From an uncultured Eubacteriales bacterium (GTDB lineage Bacteria; Bacillota; Clostridia; Christensenellales; Aristaeellaceae), in assembly GCA_900550955.1 (NCBI GenBank), contig URUF01000042.1:1-17890 (forward strand): DNA of 17,890 nt, in the 5' to 3' direction. The notes under the pieces are model-generated. The model was not told where the DNA came from. It saw only the letters and a list, made by a program, of their open reading frames with translations, and ran no database searches. Positions 1 through 6,897 of the stretch are shown here, one piece after another. How positions within the stretch are numbered: the first letter of the stretch is position 1; each line of letters opens with the position of its first letter. The position numbers were made by a program, and so were the translations under genes.

Positions 1-4
1 CGTA

Positions 5-57
5 ATTCTACGACAGGGTTTCTTTTTTGTGTCTACTTGCCTTATAGCAGTCCACCC
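5..57 (+). repeat. Left copy of a diverged ~55-bp repeat (inverted relative to the right end)
   Basis: This stretch aligns with the minus strand of the last ~55 bases of the window. The first 12 bases match at 11 positions (ATTCTACGACAG against ATTCTACAACAG). The last 25, starting at TGTCTA and ending at GCAGTCCA, match at 20 without gaps. The middle is a G/T-rich run of different length. It may be the end of an insertion sequence, a MITE or another dispersed repeat; I cannot name the family. No transposase gene is visible next to it. Confidence 0.6.
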
Positions 58-86
58 AGGAAGGGGGTTTTTGGATCGAAACTTTT

Positions 87-1283
87 TCAGTAGGTATATG
101 CCATAACCACGCCGCCCATGTTATCCAGGCTGGCCTGATAATCGCTGGCGGGGTTGGGCACGGGCAGCTGCACGCTCTGCGCGTCATCGGCGATCTTGAT
201 ACGCACGATCTCGTACTTGAGCGCCCCGTCCTCATAAATGCAGATATGCGGATGATCCATCAAAAATTCGATGTATTCCTCCAAGCAGAAGTCCATAATC
301 CGCATGGCGGCGGAATGCGCCTTACCCACATAGCGGTACAGGTTCAGCTGCGAGGACACGCCGGTCTTATAGCTCTTATCCTCCCAGGAGGCATTGGGGA
401 AATCCTTCGTGGGGAATCGGAAAACGATGCCATACTTCCAGCAATTTTGCGTAAGCCATGCGCCCTGATCGGATTCGGCCTGGAACTTCAGGCTGTTTAG
501 CTCCTTATTGCCACGCTCATACACGCCCATTCGGAAGGACATGCCTGAATGATAATCGCTGGTGCCCGGGTAGTTGACCTTTTTCTTTGTTTCTTCAATT
601 AGACGGTTTCCCGTATAGCGGGAGCTAAGGGTTTCCATCTCGCCGTTAAACAGGGTTTCCTGTTCAGCCACCGAACGGTAGCCCTCCATCACGATGTAAA
701 ACTTCAACCCGGCCTCCTGCTCCGCCGCGTTCAGCGCTTCAGTCAGCGCGTCGTAAGCGGGCTGGAATAGCCTGACGCTGTTATCCTGTACCTGGATTTT
801 GAAATTGCTGGCCGAGCCGATATTCACAAGCCCTTCCTCGGAAAAGTCGCCCGGCAGTGAATGCCAGGGATTCACCAGCAGCAGGCCGCCATTAACCATG
901 GAGGCCCTATCCAGCGTGATGGTGCTGGTATTTTCAAGGCCCCTGGCGCCCTCGTCCTCTATGCGCCACAGCCGGCCATCGTTGAGCGTCTTTTCCCAAT
1001 GCTGCATATCTGCGGAGGTCTGCTGGGCGTTCTGGGGCGCCGCCAGCGCATGGCTGGAACGCAGCTCGTTCATCTTTGCGGTAAATTCCAGCTCCGCCTC
1101 GGCGTTTTCCTGCTCGATACGGTTGCGTGTGGCCACGTAATCGTTCGTCACGGCCATGGAGCACAGGTACATCCCGCAAATCCCCACCACCACCACAATA
1201 GCCAGGATACCGGCGGCGCGCAGCAGCGTTTTATAGGGATCCCGCTTCATTTTGTGAATCTTTTTGTTTGAGTTGATACGCAT
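87..1283 (-). CDS. Membrane-anchored M15 (VanY-like) protein lacking catalytic residues; probable pseudo-peptidase
   Basis: The 398-residue protein has a basic N-terminus, one membrane segment (about residues 21-43), a charged, possibly coiled-coil stretch (52-75) and an extracellular domain with the landmarks of M15 D,D-carboxypeptidases: EGYRS at 200-204, PGTSDYHSG at 239-247, a WLTQNCWKYG block near 276-285 and RYVG at 317-320. Against the two intact M15 proteins in this window, the first zinc histidine is replaced by Tyr244 (His245 is one place off), the zinc aspartate by Arg251, and the EPWH catalytic/zinc motif by QLNL at 312-315. Catalysis by the known mechanism is therefore unlikely; a peptidoglycan-binding or scaffold role is inference. 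The ATG has an AAAGGGTGG ribosome site. It starts 29 bases after parB stops, so it is probably the last gene of the parA-parB operon. Confidence 0.8.
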   Translation of the reverse strand: MRINSNKKIHKMKRDPYKTLLRAAGILAIVVVVGICGMYLCSMAVTNDYVATRNRIEQENAEAELEFTAKMNELRSSHALAAPQNAQQTSADMQHWEKTLNDGRLWRIEDEGARGLENTSTITLDRASMVNGGLLLVNPWHSLPGDFSEEGLVNIGSASNFKIQVQDNSVRLFQPAYDALTEALNAAEQEAGLKFYIVMEGYRSVAEQETLFNGEMETLSSRYTGNRLIEETKKKVNYPGTSDYHSGMSFRMGVYERGNKELNSLKFQAESDQGAWLTQNCWKYGIVFRFPTKDFPNASWEDKSYKTGVSSQLNLYRYVGKAHSAAMRIMDFCLEEYIEFLMDHPHICIYEDGALKYEIVRIKIADDAQSVQLPVPNPASDYQASLDNMGGVVMAYTY

Positions 1284-1312
1284 ACCATACCACCCTTTCT
1301 GCGCCGTGCCGC

Positions 1313-2158
1313 TTAGGAGAGCAGTCGCCCAAGCACCTCATAAAGGTGCTCCAGCTCCTCCGCACTGTTATAGGAAAGCGTGATCTTTCCCTTGTTTTCT
1401 GTGCCGGTAAGCGCTGTTTTCAGGCCCAGCGCCTCCCGCATGGTATTTTGCAGCGCCGTCAGCTCCGGCGAAAGCGCCGCTACCGCCGTTGCTTTGCGCT
1501 CCAGCGGCTTAGCCTTGGCCAGCTCCTCCAGCTTGCGCACGCTGTAACCGTGCAGCACGCATTGGTGCGCCAGCTCCAGCTGCCTCGTTTGGGATTCCAC
1601 GCCCGCCAGCACGCGCGCATGCCCTGCGGACAAATCCCCCTGCGCTACCAAATCGATAATTTCACCTGGCAGGTTCAAAAGCCTAAGCGCATTGGCGATT
1701 GCGGGACGGCTTTTTCCCAGCTTCTGGGCCGCCTGCTCCTGCGTGTAGCCGCACTCCTGCATCAGGCTGCGAATGGCGTTGGCTTCCTCAATGGGGTTCA
1801 GATCCTGGCGCTGAAGGTTTTCAATCAGCGCCGCCTCCATCTGCTGTTCGGTGGTCATGCTGCGCACAATGCACGGCACGCTTTCCAGCCCCGCCAGCCG
1901 TGAGGCACGGTAACGCCGCTCGCCCGCCACAATGCGGTAGCGCATGCCGTTTTCCACCACCAGAATGGGCGATAGCACGCCCGCCTCCCGGATGCTGTCC
2001 GCCAGCTGCTCCAGCGCTTCCTTATCAAAATTGCGCCTAGGCTGCGCGGTATTGGGGTCGATATCGTCAATGGCAATATCACGAACAACTGTTTCAAGCA
2101 GTTCTTCGTTCTGGGGCAAAAGCACATCCAGCCCCCTGCCTAGTCCGCCGCGTTTCAT
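1313..2158 (-). CDS. parB: Chromosome-partitioning protein ParB/Spo0J
   Basis: This is a 281-residue ParB, the usual length for chromosomal Spo0J proteins. ParB binds parS sites near the origin, spreads as a CTP-dependent clamp and works with ParA in chromosome segregation. Visible features are the typical KRGGLGRGL start, the CTP-binding GERRYRASRLAG motif at 79-90, the ENLQRQDLNPIEEA motif at 113-126, a helix-turn-helix around 138-165 (TQEQAAQKLGKSRPAIANAL) and a C-terminal dimerisation segment. I chose the ATG at 2158 because GAGGAG lies 9 bases upstream; a GTG two codons earlier (2164) has only 3 bases of spacing. The gene lies about 40 bases after parA in the same direction. I saw no perfect parS palindrome in the window. 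Confidence 0.95.
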   Translation of the reverse strand: MKRGGLGRGLDVLLPQNEELLETVVRDIAIDDIDPNTAQPRRNFDKEALEQLADSIREAGVLSPILVVENGMRYRIVAGERRYRASRLAGLESVPCIVRSMTTEQQMEAALIENLQRQDLNPIEEANAIRSLMQECGYTQEQAAQKLGKSRPAIANALRLLNLPGEIIDLVAQGDLSAGHARVLAGVESQTRQLELAHQCVLHGYSVRKLEELAKAKPLERKATAVAALSPELTALQNTMREALGLKTALTGTENKGKITLSYNSAEELEHLYEVLGRLLS

Positions 2159-2198
2159 CTGCACCTACTCCTCATCTATATGAAACGAATGAGCAGCC

Positions 2199-2957
2199 CT
2201 ATCGATTGCGCTGCAAAAGCTCCTGTGCTAGCCTGCGATAGCTGTCCGCCCCCAGGCTGCGGGGGTCGTACATATGGATGGGAATACCATGGCTGGGCGC
2301 TTCGCCCAGGCGCACGTTTCGCGGAATCGCCGTGGAAAAAACCCGGCTCTTAAAATGCTTCTTTACGGAATCCACCACCTGCAGGCTCAGGTTGGTGCGT
2401 CCGTCCAGCATGGTCAGCAGCACGCCCTCGATATCCAGGCCCGGGTTAAAGCTGCGCTTGACGCGGTTGATGGTATTCATCAGGCTAGAAACGCCCTCCA
2501 GCGCATAATACTCGCACTGGATGGGAATGAGCACGCGCTGGGCCGCCGTAAGCGCGTTTAGCGTAAGCAGCCCCAACGAAGGCGGACAATCCACAAACAG
2601 GAAATCAAACTGCGCCTCTACGGTCTTTAGCAGGTGCTTCAGCCGGTACTCCCGCTGCTCCATCTCCACCAGTTCAAGCTCCGCGCCCGCCAGCCGAATA
2701 TCCGAAGGAACCAGGCTCAGCCCTTCCACCACCGTCTTTTGCAGGCAGGCCGCAATGGGCGCGCGCCCCATCAACGCCTCATATACCGAATGCTCGCCCG
2801 CGTGGCCGCCCAAGCCGCTGGTGCTGTTGCCCTGGGGATCCAGGTCTACCAACAGCACGCGCTTGCCCGCTTCCGCAAGGCAGGCGGAAAGATTGATCGC
2901 GGTCGTGGTCTTGCCCACACCGCCCTTCTGGTTGGTAATGGCGATCGTCTTGCCCAT
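2199..2957 (-). CDS. parA: Chromosome-partitioning ATPase ParA/Soj
   Basis: This 252-residue protein is a Walker-type ParA ATPase. It has the deviant Walker A motif KGGVGKTT with its signature lysine (11-18), a Walker A' LLVDLDPQGN segment (about 35-44) and a Walker B-like FLFVDCPPS. The length and the short N-terminus, without an added DNA-binding domain, fit chromosomal Soj rather than the longer plasmid ParA. ATP-bound ParA dimers bind DNA and are released by ParB; in Bacillus, Soj also controls DnaA. The ATG follows GAGGG by about six bases. A sigma-A-like promoter (3006-3034) lies directly upstream, so parA-parB and the degenerate M15 gene probably form a separate transcript from the iscR/hflX genes. 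Confidence 0.96.
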   Translation of the reverse strand: MGKTIAITNQKGGVGKTTTAINLSACLAEAGKRVLLVDLDPQGNSTSGLGGHAGEHSVYEALMGRAPIAACLQKTVVEGLSLVPSDIRLAGAELELVEMEQREYRLKHLLKTVEAQFDFLFVDCPPSLGLLTLNALTAAQRVLIPIQCEYYALEGVSSLMNTINRVKRSFNPGLDIEGVLLTMLDGRTNLSLQVVDSVKKHFKSRVFSTAIPRNVRLGEAPSHGIPIHMYDPRSLGADSYRRLAQELLQRNR

Positions 2958-3005
2958 TCTAAGCCCTCATCGTTTTCCATTTGTACGGCGCATACGCCTC
3001 AAAAT

Positions 3006-3034
3006 ATTGTACCCCGTTCCGGCATAAATGTAAA
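3006..3034 (-). promoter_or_regulatory. Sigma-A-type promoter for parA-parB
   Basis: On the minus strand TTTACA (3034-3029) and TACAAT (3011-3006) are separated by exactly 17 bases, about 50 bases before the parA start. It begins just after the stop codon of the preceding M15 gene. Confidence 0.7.
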
Positions 3035-3038
3035 GCGG

Positions 3039-3935
3039 TTAAAACAGCAGGGAAATCTCCGCGTCGCCATCCTCGCCATATTCCTCAAGCACAAAGCTTT
3101 CAGGCGGCGCGTTCAGGCGTTTGGCTTCAAAGGCCAGCTGCTCCTCCACATCGCCGCCGTTGGCCTCGAAGGCCTCGATTGCCTCCTTGGCCTCCTCGGT
3201 GAAGGCCTCCAAGGTGATTCCCTTGCTCATGATGTAGCTGGCAATCTCCTTACCCACATAGCGGAAGTGCCACGGTTCAAACTTGATGCCGGTTTCCTCC
3301 TCCTTGTCCTCCAAAAAGCGCAGGATGAAGCCAAATTCCGCGCAGTTCTGTTTCATCCACTGCGCCTCCGGCGTCCATTTGAAGTCCTGCGTCATGGTGG
3401 GGCGGCCAGCGTAGGTAGCGTTCAGGATATCGGCGCACAGGCCCGTCTGGTGCTCGCTGGTGCCGGGCTTCGCCACATAACCGTCATCCACGTTGTTGTT
3501 GCGGGCCAAATAGTTGGCGTACGTGGTGGCCTGGGTACCGTAGCTGCGGTACCCACTCTTGAGGTAAAGCACCATGCCGTTATCGCCGTAGGTAGCCACC
3601 TTCTCCTTGCCCTTTTCATTGGTATAGGTAAACTCCGTCACCATGCTGGCCGCGCTAAACATGCTCTGCAGGGCATCCGCGGCGGTCTGCTCCAGGTATA
3701 CGGCGGCAGAGGTCGCGCGCTTTACGCCCGTCACCTTCACCATGGGATCGGGCTTAAAGCTGTCCTCCAGCAGGTTGTCGCCATTTACCAGCAGGGCATA
3801 CTTGGACTGGATTTCTGTAAGCGATACAGAAAATTCCCAGCGCACCTCCGGGATGTCCGACGGGTCTAGCGCAAACGCGTTCGCGCAGCACAGGCACAGG
3901 ATCAGGGTCAGCACACCGCACACCAGCTTGTTCAT
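3039..3935 (-). CDS. Secreted M15 D-alanyl-D-alanine carboxypeptidase (VanY-like)
   Basis: The 298-residue protein starts with a signal peptide (hydrophobic core about 5-19, likely cut after AFA at 21-23). No lipobox is seen. All M15B landmarks are intact: SGYRSY at 127-132, PGTSEHQTGLCADI at 157-170 with zinc ligands His162 and Asp169, a WMKQNCAEFGFILR block at 193-206, and FEPWHFRYVG at 219-228 with catalytic Glu220 and zinc ligand His223. Enzymes of this family remove the terminal D-alanine from peptidoglycan peptides. The first ~95 residues and an acidic tail (240-298) are extra to the core domain. The ATG has GAGGTG five bases upstream, and that site overlaps the stop of the preceding M15 gene, so the pair is translationally coupled. 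VanY-like is a family name here; nothing nearby suggests glycopeptide resistance. Confidence 0.9.
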   Translation of the reverse strand: MNKLVCGVLTLILCLCCANAFALDPSDIPEVRWEFSVSLTEIQSKYALLVNGDNLLEDSFKPDPMVKVTGVKRATSAAVYLEQTAADALQSMFSAASMVTEFTYTNEKGKEKVATYGDNGMVLYLKSGYRSYGTQATTYANYLARNNNVDDGYVAKPGTSEHQTGLCADILNATYAGRPTMTQDFKWTPEAQWMKQNCAEFGFILRFLEDKEEETGIKFEPWHFRYVGKEIASYIMSKGITLEAFTEEAKEAIEAFEANGGDVEEQLAFEAKRLNAPPESFVLEEYGEDGDAEISLLF

Positions 3936-3944
3936 GGGAGCACC

Positions 3945-4619
3945 TCATTCATTCGTAGCTTGATGGATCAAAAAATCATACACGCCCAGCTTGTAGCCAG
4001 ACATGTAGGTTTCCATAGGAACGCCGGATTCATAGATGGCCTTGGCCTGCTCCTTGCCCACATAGCGCACATGCCACGGCTCATACATATAGCCCGTGAT
4101 TTCTTCGTAGCCCTCCATGTAGCGCACGATAAAGCCAAAGCGGTGGGCGTTTTCGTTCACCCACTGGCCCTCCTTGGTTTTGCCAAAGCCGGTGTTAAGC
4201 TGCGAGCTGCCTTTTTTGGCAATGTCCATGGCAAGGCCCAGCTGATGCTCGCTGGTGCCGGGACGGGCGGAAACCCTGTCCGCCGCCTCCTGGCCCTGGG
4301 TAGCCTTCTTGCGCGAGTAGATGGAGGACTGCTTGGAGTAGCTGCGATAACCCGAAACGGTCGAAAGGCCTATGCCCTCCTCCTTGGCCGCGGCAAACAT
4401 CTCTTCCAGCGCGGCCGCAGCGTCGCCGCGCATCTGCTGGGACATGCCGTAGGCGTCCACCTTGCGCACCTCCGGCACAAAATACTTGCTCACGGCGTGC
4501 TGGCGGTTCACCAAATACACCGTGCCATCTATATTTTTATCAGGCATCGCTGTTTTCATACTGCCGTTAAGCAGCGTGGCGGACAGCGCCACAATCGAGA
4601 TCACCTTTTCAAGCAGCAA
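3945..4619 (-). CDS. M15 D-alanyl-D-alanine carboxypeptidase (VanY/DdcY-like)
   Basis: The protein has up to 224 residues and a complete M15B core: VSGYRSY at 88-94, RPGTSEHQLGLAMDI at 119-133 with zinc ligands His125 and Asp132, a WVNENAHRFGFIVR block at 153-166, and YEPWHVRYVG at 179-188 with catalytic Glu180 and zinc ligand His183. It should trim D-alanine from peptidoglycan stem peptides outside the membrane. The N-terminus (about residues 6-20) is hydrophobic but weak as a signal sequence. The start is uncertain. The longest frame begins at TTG 4619, which has a poor ribosome site, while a good site (GAAAGG) serves an out-of-frame ATG at 4627 that opens an 8-codon ORF. A GTG at 4604 overlaps that ORF's stop. 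It ends nine bases before the next M15 gene. Confidence 0.88.
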   Translation of the reverse strand: MLLEKVISIVALSATLLNGSMKTAMPDKNIDGTVYLVNRQHAVSKYFVPEVRKVDAYGMSQQMRGDAAAALEEMFAAAKEEGIGLSTVSGYRSYSKQSSIYSRKKATQGQEAADRVSARPGTSEHQLGLAMDIAKKGSSQLNTGFGKTKEGQWVNENAHRFGFIVRYMEGYEEITGYMYEPWHVRYVGKEQAKAIYESGVPMETYMSGYKLGVYDFLIHQATNE

Positions 4620-4627
4620 TGTCGCAT
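4601..4627 (-). CDS. Possible 8-codon leader ORF before the M15 gene
   Basis: ATG 4627 lies five bases after GAAAGG and about ten bases from the predicted transcript start. It reads MRHCCLKR and stops with a TGA whose bases overlap GTG 4604, a codon in frame with the M15 protein (GTGA overlap). It could be a leader for translational coupling. It could equally be the true N-terminus of the M15 gene, displaced by a one-base indel. Confidence 0.3.
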   Translation of the reverse strand: MRHCCLKR

Positions 4628-4643
4628 CACGACCTTTCGGTTT

Positions 4644-4672
4644 ATTGTATCATTTTTGTAACACTTTAGCAA
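4644..4672 (-). promoter_or_regulatory. Sigma-A-type promoter for the M15 gene pair
   Basis: On the minus strand TTGCTA (4672-4667) and TACAAT (4649-4644) are separated by 17 bases. The -35 hexamer directly follows the hflX stop codon, so the two carboxypeptidase genes can be expressed apart from hflX. The predicted 5' leader is very short and starts almost at the ribosome binding site. Confidence 0.65.
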
Positions 4673-6445
4673 CTACTTCTTTTCGCTATCCAGCAGTTTT
4701 GCCCCTTCCCGGCACACAAAATTTACATTTTGCATATCCATGCGCATCTTTACCGTCACGCCGTCGTCCCCGTGTTCCTGGGAGAGCACGCTGCCCATTT
4801 GGTGCAGCCGGTTCAGCAGCCCGTAGCAGTGGAAGGGCACCAACAGGCATACCTCCTGCATTCCCGCGTCCAATTCCTTTTCCACACGCAAAAGCAGCTC
4901 ATCCAGGTTTTCGCCCGTGACGGCGCTGATACGCACCGCGCCGGGAAGGCGGTCGTCCCCGCCTGAAAACAGGTCGCACTTGTTCAATGCTTCAACGCGC
5001 GGCGCTTCCGTTGCGCCCAAGCTGTCCAGCACTTCCTCCACGGTTTGCCTGCGGGCCTCCATTTCCGCATCCGCGCCGTCGCACACCACCAGCAGCACGT
5101 CGGCCAGCTTGGCCTCCTCCAGGGTGGCGCGGAAGGCCTTTACCAGCTCATGCGGCAGCTTGCGGATAAAGCCCACGGTATCCACCAGCAGCGCCTTCCC
5201 GCCATGCGGCAGCGTAATGGGGCGGCTTACGCTATCCAGCGTGGCAAAAAGCTGATCCATTACATAGACGTTTGAACCCGTTAAACGGTTGAACAGTGTG
5301 GATTTTCCCGCGTTGGTATAGCCCACCAGCGCCACAATGGGCACGCCGTTCTTTTCCCGGCTCTGGCGGCGCAGGTTGCGCTGCCGCTCTATCTGCTCCA
5401 GCTCGCGCCTAAGGTCGGTCAGCCGTTCGCGGATGCGGCGGCGGCTCACCTCCAGCTTGCTTTCGCCCGGGCCCCTTGTGCCAATGCCGCCCGCCAGACG
5501 GCTCAGCACAAGGCCCTGCCCAAGCAGGCGCTGGCTGCGGTATTGCAGCTGGGCCATTTCCACCTGCAATTTGCCCTCCCGCGTGTTGGCGCGCGCGGCA
5601 AAAATATCCAGAATCAACGCCGTGCGGTCAATCACCTTTATGCGCAGCATCTCCTCCAGGTTTTTCTGCATCACGCCGGAAAGTTCCTCGTCAAAAATCA
5701 CCAGATCGGCCTGTACGGCCTGGCAGCGCAGGCTAAGCTCCTCCGCCTTGCCGCGCCCGATGCAAAAAGCCGTATCGGGCTTGGGCCGCTTTTGCAGCAC
5801 GCGCAGCACGGTATCCGCGCCTGCGGTTTTGGCCAGCTCCTCCAGCTCGTCCAGCGAAGCTTCGCTCTCTATGCCCACAAGCACGGCCCGCTCGCGGCCC
5901 TGCTCGGTGTGCGGCGCGGCGGCCAGGTAGGCGGCGTCGGTTTGTGCAATCTGCGCAAGCCAGGCCTCCTGGGGCAGCCTGCGCGCGTTCACCAGCTCGG
6001 TCAGGAGCGCCTTGCCCGGCGCATCCGCGTCCAAAAAGGCGCACTGCGCGCTGGTGGGCCATCCGTCGGCCGCTACGCCAACGGCGCACATCGCGTCAAA
6101 GCGCATGCTGATAAGCGCGCTGATGTCCACGTCGCTCAATTCGCCGCTCCCGCCCGGATGGGTGTGCACGCAGCGGATCATGCTCAACCTGCGCTCGCTG
6201 CGCCGAAGGCGCAAATCGGGCAGGTCAACGCTGTCCGACTGGCCAACAATCACATCCGCGATCTCGCCGTAGCGGGTGATATACACCGCCAGCTCGCGGT
6301 TCATAGACGCAGAATAGCCGCAGAGGCTTTCAAGCAAGTCCTGCGGCATAAAAATTCCGGAATCCAGCTGCACGTCATACAGCGCGGCCAGCTCGTCCAA
6401 TACGCTTTTGCGGATTCCCTCTATATTGCCATGAATGTCCGGCAT
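4673..6445 (-). CDS. hflX: GTPase HflX (ribosome-splitting GTPase) with JAMM/RadC-like N-terminal module
   Basis: This 590-residue HflX binds the large ribosomal subunit; known HflX proteins split stalled 70S ribosomes during stress. The C-terminal half is canonical: RGPGESKLEVSRRRIRERL (324-342), a coiled-coil linker, G1 GYTNAGKS (375-382), G3 DTVGF (422-426) and G4 NKCD (488-491). The HflX domain proper begins near residue 185. Before it lies a ~180-residue module, lacking in the ~430-residue enterobacterial form, that contains HTHP at 94-97 and SDVD at 104-107. This is an exact HxHP-x6-SxxD pattern as in JAMM/RadC-like metal proteins, with Glu51 as a possible fourth residue. I recall a similar extension in other clostridial HflX proteins. 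The start is ATG 6445, with GAAAGGA upstream; a longer frame would overlap iscU. It lies 22 bases after iscU. Confidence 0.93.
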   Translation of the reverse strand: MPDIHGNIEGIRKSVLDELAALYDVQLDSGIFMPQDLLESLCGYSASMNRELAVYITRYGEIADVIVGQSDSVDLPDLRLRRSERRLSMIRCVHTHPGGSGELSDVDISALISMRFDAMCAVGVAADGWPTSAQCAFLDADAPGKALLTELVNARRLPQEAWLAQIAQTDAAYLAAAPHTEQGRERAVLVGIESEASLDELEELAKTAGADTVLRVLQKRPKPDTAFCIGRGKAEELSLRCQAVQADLVIFDEELSGVMQKNLEEMLRIKVIDRTALILDIFAARANTREGKLQVEMAQLQYRSQRLLGQGLVLSRLAGGIGTRGPGESKLEVSRRRIRERLTDLRRELEQIERQRNLRRQSREKNGVPIVALVGYTNAGKSTLFNRLTGSNVYVMDQLFATLDSVSRPITLPHGGKALLVDTVGFIRKLPHELVKAFRATLEEAKLADVLLVVCDGADAEMEARRQTVEEVLDSLGATEAPRVEALNKCDLFSGGDDRLPGAVRISAVTGENLDELLLRVEKELDAGMQEVCLLVPFHCYGLLNRLHQMGSVLSQEHGDDGVTVKMRMDMQNVNFVCREGAKLLDSEKK

Positions 6446-6467
6446 AAGCCATCCTTTCAAGCACCCT

Positions 6468-6842
6468 TTATTCCTTGGGATGCTTTTTCTGATAGTCCTC
6501 CACCGCGGCATGGATGGCCTGCTCCGCCAGAAGCGAGCAGTGCATCTTTACCGGGGGCAGGCCGTCCAGCGCCTCGGCCACAGCCTTGTTGGTAAGCTGA
6601 AGCGCTTCGTCGATCTTCTTGCCCTTTACCATTTCGGTCGCCATGCTGCTGGTGGCAATGGCGGCGCAGCAGCCAAAGGTCTTGAACTTCACGTCGGTAA
6701 TCACATCGTCCTCAACCTTGATATCCATCTTCATGATATCGCCGCACTTGGCGTTGCCAACCGTGCCCGTGCCGGAAGCGTCGGGAATTTCGCCTACGTT
6801 GCGGGGGTTTTCGAAATGATCCATCACTTTTTCGCTATACAT
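6468..6842 (-). CDS. iscU: Fe-S cluster assembly scaffold IscU (NifU N-terminal family)
   Basis: This 124-residue protein is the scaffold on which IscS-derived sulfur and iron are assembled into Fe-S clusters before transfer to apoproteins. The conserved ligands are present: GNAKCGD with Cys33 and Asp35, TFGCCAAIATSS with Cys58, and MHCSLLAEQAI with His101 and Cys102. Cys59 is an extra cysteine where many homologues have glycine. The length fits the IscU type; it lacks the insertion typical of Bacillus SufU. The ATG has a strong AAAGGAGG site. It starts 55 bases after iscS, so the two are probably co-transcribed. Confidence 0.96.
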   Translation of the reverse strand: MYSEKVMDHFENPRNVGEIPDASGTGTVGNAKCGDIMKMDIKVEDDVITDVKFKTFGCCAAIATSSMATEMVKGKKIDEALQLTNKAVAEALDGLPPVKMHCSLLAEQAIHAAVEDYQKKHPKE

Positions 6843-6897
6843 TTTGGATTTTCCTCCTTTTACCTATCCTGGCATCTGCTCTATCTATATAATAAGG

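Noticed and set aside
2634..3869. 411-codon plus-strand open frame opposite parA and an M15 gene
   Set aside because: It runs antisense to two genes with clear catalytic motifs, has no recognisable domain and is low in complexity (His/Arg/Gly/Leu rich). It is a shadow frame of GC-rich coding DNA.
3039..4619. Vancomycin-resistance (vanY) locus
   Set aside because: VanY-type carboxypeptidases are common in Clostridia. There is no vanR/S, vanH/A/X or D-Ala-D-Lac ligase nearby.
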